Source of the DNA: Chara braunii
Lineage: Eukaryota; Streptophyta; Charophyceae; Charales; Characeae
DNA: 24,867 nt
Assembly: GCA_003427395.1 (NCBI GenBank)
Contig: BFEA01000053.1
Coordinates: forward strand, 3,583,229 to 3,608,095
Direction: 5' to 3'
In this document: positions 10,694-19,343 of the stretch, in pieces
Layout of the letters: every line of letters begins with the position of its first letter
Position numbering within the stretch: the first letter of the stretch is position 1
Position numbers and translations under genes: made by a program
Notes under the pieces: model-generated
Told to the model about the DNA's origin: nothing
Databases searched by the model: none
What the model saw: the letters and a program-made list of their open reading frames with translations, nothing else

Positions 10694-11316
10694 GTATTGT
10701 ATTACAGCAAGATGATGGCAGTGGATATAGACCCGTAGAGTTCATGTCTGCTAGGATGCCTTCAGGGAAGGTAGCGTCATCCACCTACGAAAGAGAACTC
10801 TACACTCTCAACCAAGCACTAGAACACTGGAAGCACTACTTGCTTGGGAGGCACTTCAAAGTCTATTCGGACCATGAGACGTTAAGGTGGATGAAGACTC
10901 AGGCCAAGATGACACCTAAGCTTACTAGGTGGGCTGCACAGTTAGACCAATACGATTTTGAGCTCAAGCCAGTAAAAGGGAAGTACAATGTAGTTGCAGA
11001 TGCTCTGAGTAGGAGAGCTGACTACTTTGGAGCAATAGTTCACTATTTGGATATAGGGAGAGACCTGCAACAAAAAGTTAGAGAGGCGTATGCGCAGGAC
11101 CCTATCTATAGCGACCTCCTCAAGAGAGTAAAGGAGGCCCCTGAGTCCTACCGCACTACTGATGGACTGCTATTTGAGAAGACTAACGTAGTTGACCGAT
11201 TGTGCATTCCTAACAGTGAGGAGATCCATAGTCTGATCCTAGGTGAATGCCACGATACCGAGGGACATTTTGGTTGGCAAAAGACTCTAGCTAACCTCAC
11301 GCGCGCGTACATATGA
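10684..11316 (+). pseudogene. Element 1 RNase H remainder and integrase zinc-binding start
   Basis: After the one-base frame change, RNase H resumes with a YGIGIVLQQ-type strand just upstream of 10744. It then shows the catalytic Glu in YERELY, the Asp in YSDHETL, and the last Asp in VVADALSRR (codon 10999), so all active-site residues expected are present. The integrase N-terminal zinc module begins with GECHDTEGHFG, the two His of the HHCC motif. The frame is stopped by TGA at 11314-11316. Element 2 has Trp at this place (the WWPGM motif), so TGG to TGA is the likely change. The same frame continues beyond. Confidence 0.88.
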
Positions 11317-12057
11317 CCTGGGATGAAGGCCGACTGCATAGAGTATGTTCGCAATTGTTAGGTCTGCCAAAGAAACAAAACCTCTACGCGTGCCCCTCTA
11401 GGTCTTCTCAGACCCTTGCCTATTCATGACCAGCCGGGAGACTCAGTGTTCATTGGCTTTATGGACACCCATGTCAAGAGTAGGCACGACAAGAGCCAAG
11501 TCATGGTTATAGTTGATAGATTTAGCAAGTATGCAGTTTTTGTTCCTCTGCCTGCGGAGGCACGCACAAATTTAGTAATTCAAAAGTTCTTTGATCATTG
11601 GGTCAGTGAACACGGGATTTCGCTGTCTATGTTTAGTGATAGAGACACCCGTTTCACTAGTCAGAACTGGCAGGAGTTGATGACAGTCTATGGGTCTAAG
11701 TTATTAATGTCATATGGCCGTCATCCAGAGACTAACGGTCAGACTGAACAAATGAATAAGATTCTGCAACAAGTTTTGCGTATGTACATTAGACCCGATC
11801 AAGTCGATTGGGATGAGATGATCCCAAAGGTAGCCAGTGCATATAATAATAGCGTGGATCTAGCCACTTATCACACTCCCAACGAGTTACATAAGTCTTT
11901 CAAACCACGTAGACCATCTGAAGGACTTAACTGGGACCAGATTCAGAGGCTACCGCCCAGAACTAGTGCGTTTGCACTTCAGCCCGAGAAAGAATTAGCC
12001 ACCGTTGTGGAAACAAGCCAACAAGCACCGTCGCCCATCGCAGTTTCAAGTAGGTGA
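11317..12057 (+). pseudogene. Element 1 integrase core
   Basis: The frame of the preceding segment continues across TGA 11314. A second stop, TAG at 11359-11361, sits between the two Cys of the HHCC zinc module: the copy reads NC-stop-VCQ where element 2 has TCQVCQ, so Gln CAG to TAG is the likely change. The catalytic core keeps the full D,D(35)E triad: Asp in GFMDTH, Asp in FSDRDTRF and Glu in NGQTEQMN, with 35 residues between the last two. Integrase inserts the cDNA into the host chromosome. The frame runs out at 12055-12057 after drifting away from similarity around 11990, where a deletion relative to element 2 shifts the frame. Confidence 0.9.
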
Positions 12058-12511
12058 CTTAGTCTGGGTCAAGTCTAAAGAATTTGCTCCTGAGGAGAAC
12101 ATCTCACAAAAGCTATTGCGAGCATACAGGGGACCGTGGCTGGTTCTAGAAGTTAAGGGTGGGGAGGATGGACCGCCCTATACAATAGAGATCCCAACAC
12201 ACCTCCACACCAACCCTGTGTTTCACGTGTCAAAGTTGCTGCCTTGTGTCACGAGCCAACAGTTTCCATCAAGAAGATCCACAATCCCCCCGGACATGGA
12301 TGGAAGATATGACATTGAGGGCATTGTAGGTGAAGATGTCTTCAGAATAGGAGGTAGAGGTAGTCCTCAGAAACAGTACAAGGTTCGATTTGCGTATCAA
12401 GAACCGGACGACGACCGCTGGTACACACGAATAGAACTTCTAGAGTCCGCTCCTGATATCGTTCGCGCCTATGAGAGAGATAAGAAAGGTAAAGGTCCTG
12501 CCTTCGATTGA
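12005..12511 (+). pseudogene. Element 1 integrase C-terminal and chromodomain-like tail
   Basis: In a new frame the sequence resumes with NKHRRPSQFQVGDLVWVK, the GPF/GPY-like module (RGPWLVLEV), and HTNPVFHVSKL, then a linker. It ends with QYKVRFAY...DDRWYTRIEL, which resembles the Y-V-K-W and D-W-E pattern of chromodomains. In chromoviruses this tail directs integration to particular chromatin; that is family knowledge. The last residues KGKGPAFD precede the TGA at 12509-12511. The entry into this frame follows the deletion near 11990-12005, so the start given is only the first start codon of the open frame. Confidence 0.85.
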
Positions 12512-12919
12512 AATATTCTCGGAGGCCCTCGAATTTAGGCCGGCGGGAGTGAAACGGATTCCACCTTCCGCAGTAGCCGATGCAAGTCACAGGGCTCGAT
12601 CCCCAGTCCTCACTTCACCTGTGTACAGTATCTGAGTCGACCCTGAGAGTTGAACCCGTGACTTGTGTATTCGCAGTAGTTGGTCGGCTGTCGTAGGTCC
12701 GTAGGTTGTAGGGGTTTGATCTCTAGACCTGTCGTTTGTAGGTCTTAGCAGGTCCTAGGAATCGTAGTTGTAGCCTCTCGGAAGGGTCAAAGTCGTAGCT
12801 GCTGTAGTCCTGAAAGGTCAAGGTCGTAGCTGCTACGGTACCGAAAGGCCAAGTCTACGAACTTCCGGAAGGTCTGGAAGTGGCCTTTCGGAGCTTGCTC
12901 ACGTTTTGAAAGAGGCAAG
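12512..12919 (+). other. Untranslated tail after element 1
   Basis: These 408 bp follow the stop codon of element 1 and hold no gene. The right part is a tandem array (listed separately). The last bases before the LTR at 12920 are purine-rich (GAAAGAGGCAAG). Two readings are possible: it is element 1's own 3' untranslated region or LTR start, cut by insertion of element 2, or it ends in a polypurine tract and the LTR beginning at 12920 belonged to element 1. I cannot decide because the LTR is interrupted by the N gap. Confidence 0.5.
12763..12855 (+). repeat. 31-bp tandem repeat, three copies plus decayed fourth
   Basis: Units 12763-12793, 12794-12824 and 12825-12855 are each exactly 31 bp, begin CGTAG(C/T)TG and end with an A/G-rich GGTCAAGT-like phrase. 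The following 31 bp (12856-12886) keep TACGAAC...GGAAGGTCTGGAAGT and look like a more decayed fourth unit. Tandem repeats of this size are common in untranslated and U3 parts of plant LTR elements. No function can be read from the sequence. Confidence 0.75.
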
Positions 12920-15257
12920 TATGAGGATTGAGCCCTCAAGAAGGGGTCGTGCCATGATGTTCATGTTCTGGGCTAAGGCCCCAACAAGCCTAGTGCCCGC
13001 CCTAAGTGAAGGCGGGCCAGCAAATCAACAAGAGCCCTCTGTGCAAACATTTCACGAAGTGGGGTCCATACAGTTGCAGCACGCCAGTTGGTTGGTGTGC
13101 ACCGAGTATCGGAGCTCTGCACATGCAGAAATCCCAGGGCCCTGAGTTGGTTAGGCCCTGGGCACATAAACGTGAGGCCGACAATGCATGCTGGATATAG
13201 AGGCCGAAAATGCCAAAGGGAAACCGGTCCACTATCTGAATCTGGCCGCAGGCCTTGACGAAAGAGGCGCAACTGCATCTCCTGGGCCCCCAACTGCATC
13301 GGGCCTGGGAACAGGCACTGGGGCCCAGGCACATGCTCAAGGGAGGCTGCCCACACGCAACACTGGCATATAGGCAAGCAGGGCGAGTGGGCAGGGATCT
13401 TGGCCATTGCGGGCAATGCCGGCACGCTGCGCGAATGTGAGCTGCTGCGCTGCTGCGCTGCGCTAGGCTAAGGAGCGAGATAGGCAGGCGCTAGGCGGTA
13501 GGGCGCTGCCTGTACACAGGGTGCTGGCGGCCATAGCCGGGCTGCCTGAGGGCGCAGAGGAGGTGAGGGCGAAGGTGGTTCTTCGGAGGTGAAGGGCGTT
13601 GTGTGGGATAACAAGGGAGAGTGTGGGTGAAGAAGGAGACGTACCTGGTGGAGGTGGGAGGTCGGCATTGGAGTTGACATCATCACTCGCTGGTCATCAA
13701 GTTGTCTGGTTGCTTTCATACTGTAGTTGTAGTGTTAGGCTGTAGAGTAGGTAGGGCGCCTGGCGCCATTCAAGAGAGAGAGCTACATTGGNNNNNNNNN
13801 NNNNNNNNNNNNNNNNNNNNNNNNNNNNNNNNNNNNNNNNNNNNNNNNNNNNNNNNNNNNNNNNNNNNNNNNNNNNNNNNNNNNNNNNNNNNNNNNNNNN
13901 NNNNNNNNNNNNNNNNNNNNNNNNNNNNNNNNNNNNNNNNNNNNNNNNNNNNNNNNNNNNNNNNNNNNNNNNNNNNNNNNNNNNNNNNNNNNNNNNNNNN
14001 NNNNNNNNNNNNNNNNNNNNNNNNNNNNNNNNNNNNNNNNNNNNNNNNNNNNNNNNNNNNNNNNNNNNNNNNNNNNNNNNNNNNNNNNNNNNNNNNNNNN
14101 NNNNNNNNNNNNNNNNNNNNNNNNNNNNNNNNNNNNNNNNNNNNNNNNNNNNNNNNNNNNNNNNNNNNNNNNNNNNNNNNNNNNNNNNNNNNNNNNNNNN
14201 NNNNNNNNNNNNNNNNNNNNNNNNNNNNNNNNNNNNNNNNNNNNNNNNNNNNNNNNNNNNNNNNNNNNNNNNNNNNNNNNNNNNNNNNNNNNNNNNNNNN
14301 NNNNNNNNNNNNNNNNNNNNNNNNNNNNNNNNNNNNNNNNNNNNNNNNNNNNNNNNGTACGTTGTTCCCTTACCTTATCTACTCTCTCAATCTCTTCTTA
14401 CCGTGAGGAAGTGAGTCCAACTTGAGAGTCCTCTCTTTTGGTGAGGTGTCGTGAGCGCGCTATCTTGAGAGATGACAATCTTCCCGGAAGCATCTGGAAG
14501 GAGAAAGGGCGGTGCCTCTGAAGGGCCCTGGTCGAAGCACTGGGTCACGGTCACCATGCCAACCCAATGGGAGTAGGTCACGCATGCGATGACTGCTGTC
14601 CATTTTGGCACTTTGCTGCGCTGTAGAAGTCCTGCCGGGTGTGCCAGCCTTTTATGAGACGCTTACCAGACTGTCTATAAACATTTCTGGTTGGGGACTC
14701 GGATTGAATCTGGCTGTGATCGTCGTCTTGACGGCGACGTTAAATAATTCCTGAAGAGATGGGGGCGCTCTTAAAATTCCTCCTGATCAGCCAGATCAAC
14801 CGGGTGTAAGGCTCGTTCCGTACGAGGGTAAATAAGAGCGGACTGGCTGGCTTGCTCGGCAACGACTTGGGCACAGGGGTGGGCCGGAAACACACATGAA
14901 GACACCGCTGCTCAATGATGCCTACCGGTATGTTGGATTGAGGGGAAGGGTAGGATCTAATTGATGCTCAACTGGAAACACAACCATACCCACCATTCAT
15001 ACATCTGCAACATGGTCTTCTTTTATTCTTGATTAGTTGGTGGACAAACTGCTAACACCTCACAGACTGATTAGAGTAGGACTGTTGTATACTACCATAG
15101 CCAGTTTTATCTAATGCTGTTGTAAGTGAACCAATCAAGATACATCTAGACTATGTTGACAATCTGTTGTGAATGTTGTAGGCTGCCACTTGATCGGTAA
15201 AGTAGGGGACCTGCCGGACACAACTATTTTTAGAAAATTAGGTGTCGGTCAGACACA
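12920..15257 (+). repeat. Element 2 5' LTR, interrupted by assembly gap
   Basis: The segment 12922-13791 matches 20861-21696 at about 96% by eye, starting at TGAGGATTGAGCCC. The 3' copy reads TGTGAGG, so the true start is probably 12920 with TG changed to TA. After the gap, 14357-15257 matches 23255-23977 at only about 75-80%, with an extra block of about 57 bp near 14489 and one of about 150 bp near 14662-14815. The proposed end GACACA at 15257 gives the usual ...CA terminus. Relative to the 3' copy, the first part carries a 26-bp insertion (13182-13207) made of an imperfect duplication. Confidence 0.75.
13792..14356. other. Assembly gap (565 N)
   Basis: Only Ns are present. By comparison with the 3' LTR, sequence left of the gap ends at the equivalent of 21696 and sequence right of it begins at the equivalent of 23255. 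The missing part would be about 1558 bp if the two LTRs were the same length. The matching part of the 3' LTR contains a TA/T microsatellite and a candidate promoter. Confidence 0.98.
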
Positions 15258-15262
15258 TGCTG

Positions 15263-15277
15263 TGGTAGGACTCCACT
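15263..15277 (+). promoter_or_regulatory. Possible primer-binding site of element 2
   Basis: Five bases after the proposed LTR end lies TGGTAGGACTCCACT. Primer-binding sites begin with TGG, complementary to the CCA end of a tRNA. It is not the initiator-Met type (TGGTATCAGAGC) common in plant elements, and I cannot name the tRNA. Position is the only real support. Confidence 0.2.
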
Positions 15278-15312
15278 AGGGGGTTCTAGTGCAGATAGTG
15301 TTTCCCTAACTC

Positions 15313-17159
15313 ATGAGCGGATCAGACAGCAATGAGGGGAGAGAGGACAATGTGAGACTTACACGTTCGGGAACACTTAGGGTCCCGCTCGTGTTCCAGA
15401 CACTACAACCGGGAGACGACGCACGGCTTCGAGCCGAACGTAGAGCCCGTGCTCTTGCAGCAGCGAGGGCAGAAGCGAACCTAGTAGCTAGGGAACAGGC
15501 TGCTGCAGCAGGCAGAGCAGTAGCAATGTCTAGCGCAGCGGCATTCTCTGCTGCATCGTCCGCAGTATCCTCATCAGGGACCAATTTGGGTATGCCCACA
15601 GGGTCCACGGGTACTTCCAGTTCAGTAGGTTCTCGACGGTCTACAAGTCAAATGGCGGGCTCGCAGTGCAGCCCGTTGACCCCATGCGAAAGGGAGCTCC
15701 TAGAGCTCCAACAGGTCGAAAGGATCCGTGAACGATTAGAGAGGGAACTGAAACAGGCAACCGATAGAGAAAGAGAAATTAAAAATAGAACAGCCAGGCT
15801 TGAAACTTTCGAGGTTGACAAAGCTGAGTTAGAGGGTTTGGATGAGTCAGGATTGACTGAACCAATGAAAGTATTGAAGAACAATATGCTGTCACTGCAT
15901 GCGCATGTGGACAGCCGATTGGACTTTATGCAGAACACTCTAGACCAGATCTTGGACATTTTGCAAAGGCCAGGATTTAGGCCACCAGCACAGTCGCCGT
16001 TGCCGTTAACGGCGATGTTAGGCCCCTTTCCTGTACAAGCTGGCACACAACCAAGTGGCACGTCTGCAGCAGTCTCACAGACTGTTGCTTCTTCTTTGGG
16101 TCCAGCGGTGGTTGCTACACCACCACAACAACCTGTTCCCCAACAGGGACAGCCGCAAGGTCAATGGTACCCTAAGACCCCTATGAAACCGCCTCCTACC
16201 TTCTCAGGCGAGAAGAAGGATGAGGAACTCAACACTTGGTTGAGAACGGTTCTGGTATGGGTAAAGGCGAAAAGGACTTTGCAGGAGGAGGAGGTGATTA
16301 CTGCTGCATCTTACCTCGAGGGTAGGGCAGCCAATGGCTAGATGGCTTAGTTGCAAAGGCCGGGTACGGACGACGCATGGCGGACTGGGCTAGGACAATC
16401 ACGTTAGACCAGCTCATGGAGATGGTAGAAGCTCGATGGCACAATCCACAACATTCGCAAATGGCCACTGATGCGATGCACAGACTAGACCAACGAAAGT
16501 TCAAGTCGGCCAGAGAGCTTACGACTATCGTTGACAACCTTATCGTCGTCCCTGGCATCAACTATGATAACTAATTCCTGTTGACCACATTTGTATGATA
16601 TCTTCTAGAGAACCTCAGGAACTTGCTGGCCAGCGAGGCTCGCCTCGAGTATCACTCTTTTGAGACATTGTCTAGAAAAGCCTTAGACTTAGAGGCCACT
16701 CTAGGGAATGCTCAACCTACTCAGAATGACTCAAAGAAGAAGAAGAGTCCGCAGGAATGGAAGAAGAAAGGGGCTAAATTGATGATGGTTGAGTCCGATG
16801 GGACTCAAACAGAGATCGATGAGCTCACAGACCTGCTAGACGCTTCAGAGTACAACGGCGAGGAGATCGCTGAGGGTAGCACCCTCGCCGCAGTAGTCAA
16901 GGCTAAGGCTGGTGGCCGAGTGAAGGGCCATCCAAAGAGTCAAGGGAAGGCCGCCTCCAATCAGACCAAAGTGGCTGATTGGGTCAAGGCAGGTCTTGAT
17001 CAAGACGTGTGGCGGGACCGCCGAGTGCGTGGCGCTTGTATAAACTGTGGTGAATACGAACACACCCAGTACAAGTGCCAGAACGCAAAGGTCACGCAGA
17101 AAATACCTCCTAAGATGGGGGCATCTTCTTCCCAGGCTTCTAGCTTGGGAAACACGTGA
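15313..17159 (+). pseudogene. gag: Element 2 gag polyprotein (broken)
   Basis: The ATG at 15313 lies 55 bp after the LTR. Gag forms the particle that packages element RNA. The first ~100 residues are Ala/Arg-rich; residues ~115-185 are a charged, probably coiled-coil region; a Pro/Gln-rich linker follows; the capsid part begins near PPPTFSGEKKDEEL. A one-base loss near 16335 shifts the frame (old frame stops at 16339-16341). In the new frame TAA at 16572-16574 and TGA at 16596-16598 interrupt the capsid part. The frame is then open to 17159 and encodes a perfect CX2CX4HX4C zinc knuckle (17037-17078). Gag ends in TGA 17157-17159, one codon after a GGGAAAC heptamer that may shift ribosomes into pol. 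Confidence 0.85.
17147..17153 (+). promoter_or_regulatory. Candidate -1 ribosomal frameshift site GGGAAAC
   Basis: The heptamer GGGAAAC fits the X XXY YYZ slippery rule and lies in the correct phase of the gag frame (G GGA AAC, then ACG, then TGA). Slipping back one base continues through CAC GTG AGG into the open protease frame. This heptamer is used at the gag-pro junction of some retroviruses (SRV-1 is an example I recall). Of the five frame changes in element 2, only this one sits on such a heptamer. A strong hairpin lies 33 nt further on. Experimental support is absent, and a chance match plus a mutational shift remains possible. Confidence 0.5.
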
Positions 17160-17920
17160 GGTCGGTGGAAGTTTTAGCTTCTTCTACTCATGGTGAAGTG
17201 GGCCCGATACCCTCCCCACTTCATGAGATGGCCATAGCTAATGACTCTTTAGTCACCCCGCAGACTCATCCAGACCAAACTATGCTCTGTACGTTGGATG
17301 TGTCTGAAGCCTTAGAAGATCTGGAAAGCGAGTGGTCAAACAAGGACCCTCGTGAATCTTGGGTGGCACTAAGGAAGGGTCCTAGAGGGGAACATTTCGT
17401 GGTGGAAGTTGATGTAGGAGGCCGCAAATGTGGTGCCTTCATAGACATTGGCTCCACGCGGAATTACATAAGTCGCGACTGTTTGGAAAGGCTGCACCTA
17501 CAAGACCGGGTACAACACCTTAGTAGACCTGTAGCATCTACTTTGGCCAATAAGGAGCGCATAATAGTCACAGACTATATCAAGGACGTAGTCTGTACCT
17601 TCTCCTATGGAGGAGGGGAACTTAATCATAAGATTTCGTTCCTTGTTAGCGACGACTTACCATTCGACATGTTGTTAGGCATGTACTACCTTGAGGTTGC
17701 CAAACCCCAGTTTGACTGGGACAAGAAGGTGCTAAAACATAAATTGCCTGATGGCAGAACAGTCAGATTGACTAAGTTGAAAGCCAGTAGCATTATAGAT
17801 ACCTATGGCTGCTTGTATGCATCAACATTCTATAACTATTACAAACAGAACCAAGAGGAGGGTATGTACCTAGTGTATGTCTTTGCGAAAGGGGAGGCCG
17901 TTAAAACACCCCAGAGATAG
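17153..17920 (+). pseudogene. Element 2 aspartic protease region
   Basis: The frame is -1 relative to gag and opens directly after the candidate shift site. The protease core aligns with that of element 1: a RGEHFVVEVDVGGRK strand, then the active site, then LPFDMLLGM. The active site reads FIDIGST (Asp codon at 17444): the Ser/Thr after the catalytic Asp is Ile here, which should kill activity. The second hallmark, normally GMDW or similar, is GMYYL with Tyr at codon 17684. About 110 residues of linker precede the core. The frame is lost around 17910 (TAG at 17918-17920); the protein continues in the next frame, consistent with one lost base in a run of C. Confidence 0.85.
17187..17227 (+). 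other. Bulged hairpin downstream of gag stop
   Basis: TGAAGTGGG (17194-17202) is perfectly complementary to CCCACTTCA (17215-17223). The pairing extends after a 3-nt bulge by CTCA (17187-17190) with TGAG (17224-17227). The 12-nt loop contains CCGATACC. In frameshift signals the structure usually starts 5-9 nt after the slippery site; here the gap is 33 nt, so its role as a stimulator is uncertain. A weak small stem, GAAG/CTTC, near 17168-17181 is closer. Confidence 0.45.
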
Positions 17921-19014
17921 AACACGTCGTTGCTAAGTTCCCTGATCTGTTCGAAGAGCCTACAGTAGTTGTAGAAAGGGAAGTTGTCCACGCTATAGAA
18001 ATCATTCCAGGGAGTAAAACCCCAAAGGGAAGGATCTATAGGATGGCTCCCGCCGAGTTAGATGAACTTCGGCGACAACTGAAAGTGCTGACAGAGAAGG
18101 GATGGATCCGGCCTAGTACTTCCCCTTACGGATCTCCAGTACTATTTGTACCAAAGAAGGGGGGTACATTGAGGATGTGCATTGACTATAGAGGCCTCAA
18201 TGCCATCACAGTAAAGAACGCAGAGCCTCTACCTCGCATAGACGACCTACTGGATAGGGTGCAGGGATGCAAGTACTATAGCAAGATAGACTTGAAATCC
18301 GGCTATCATCAGTTCGCTATAAGACCTGAGGACCAACACAAGACAACTTTTCAGACTCGATATGGTCTGTATGAGTTTGTAGTGATGCCCTTTGGTCTTT
18401 GCAATGCGTCGGGAACATTCCAGCACGCTATGAATTGGATCTTCCATGACCATTTAGATAAGTTTGTCGTGGTTTACCTTGACGACATTCTGATCTTTAG
18501 TAAGTCTGCCGATGAGCATGCACAACACATTGAGACTGTACTTACACTCCTGCGACATCACAAGTATAAGGTCAACCTAGAGAAGTGTGAGTTTGGTCGC
18601 ACTAAGATATTATACTTGGGTCATGAAGTATTCGCGGAAGGGATTAGGCAGGAAGATGCGAAGGTGGCTGGTATTCGAGACTGGCCACGACCTCAGACTG
18701 TCATTGAGGTCAGATCTTTCTTAGGAATGTGCGGCTACCATAGGAACTTCGTAAAGAACTATTCTACAGTCGCCTCTCCTTTGACATATCTAACTCGACT
18801 TGACACGCCGTGGGACTGGAGTGATGAGTGCAAGGGTGCTTTCAAGCGATTGAAGCATGCACTCATGAATCATGGAGTTCTCATGGTTCCCGATCCTCAG
18901 AAGCCGTTCATAGTGACCACTGACGCAAGCCAATATGGCATTGGCACAGTGCTGGCTCAGCAGGATGGGAAGAAGTTGAGACCGATTGAGTACATGAGCA
19001 AGAAAATGCCATAG
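17910..19014 (+). pseudogene. Element 2 reverse transcriptase and start of RNase H
   Basis: The frame is open from just after the shift near 17910 and shows no stop until 19012-19014. The linker reads HVVAKFPDLFEEP, then come GWIRPSTSPYG, MCIDYRGLNAITVKN, the first catalytic Asp in KIDLKSGYHQ, MPFGLCNASGTFQ, and YLDD at 18475-18486. FLGMCGYHRNF and the first RNase H Asp (TTDASQYGIG) follow. All three catalytic RT aspartates are present. The sequence is highly similar to element 1 in this part (for example, identical from RMCIDYRGLN through NAEPLPRIDDLLD). The segment ends at SKKMP-stop, where a nonsense change and a one-base frame change occur together. Confidence 0.92.
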
Positions 19015-19017
19015 AAG

Positions 19018-19343
19018 AAATGGCAAAGTCCACCTACGAAAGGGAACTCTATGCTCTCTACAAGGCACTTGTCCATTGGAGACACTTTCTGTTGGGACGG
19101 TTCTTCTACTTGAGAACTGACCATCAGACGCTCAAATGGATTAAGACTCAACCGACTCTTTCTTATGCACTCAAGCGCTGGATTGAGGTCATAGATCAAT
19201 ATGACTTCAAGCGGGAGTATCTGAAGGGAGAGTACAACAAGGTTGCATATGCGCTATCTCGTAGAGTAGACTACCTAGGGGCGCTAGTTTCTGAGTTTGG
19301 TGTATCTCAGGAAGTAACTCAATCGTTGGTGGGAGCCTATTAG
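19018..19343 (+). pseudogene. Element 2 RNase H remainder
   Basis: After the frame change near 19017 the RNase H domain continues as AKSTYERELYAL with the catalytic Glu, then RTDHQTLKW with the second Asp. The last catalytic Asp, found in element 1 as VADALSRR, is Tyr here (VAYALSRR, codon 19248-19250). If real, this inactivates RNase H. The frame is stopped by TAG at 19341-19343 but continues in phase beyond it, so this is a point mutation, with CAG to TAG the simplest route. Confidence 0.88.

Larger units (their letters stand above)
8945..12511 (+). mobile_element. Element 1: 5'-truncated Ty3/gypsy retrotransposon (chromovirus-like)
   Basis: The order protease, reverse transcriptase, RNase H, integrase, chromodomain-like tail is the Ty3/gypsy order. 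No gag and no 5' LTR precede it: sequence related to element 2 begins only around 9060-9130, shortly before the protease active site, so the 5' end is truncated. Reading frames run 2, then 1 (from about 10684), then 2 again (from about 12005). In-frame stops lie at 9737-9739, 11314-11316 and 11359-11361. About 15 codons present in element 2 just before the C-terminal domain seem deleted here (around 11990-12005). The copy is therefore dead, although most catalytic residues remain. It is clearly related to element 2 but is a different family member. Confidence 0.9.

Noticed and set aside
12586-12606. GGGCTCGATCCCC, similar to a tRNA T-arm
   Set aside because: No matching acceptor, D or anticodon arms could be found around it.
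13702-14414. Apparent open frames of 200 or more codons across the N gap
   Set aside because: They are made almost entirely of unknown bases and carry no information.
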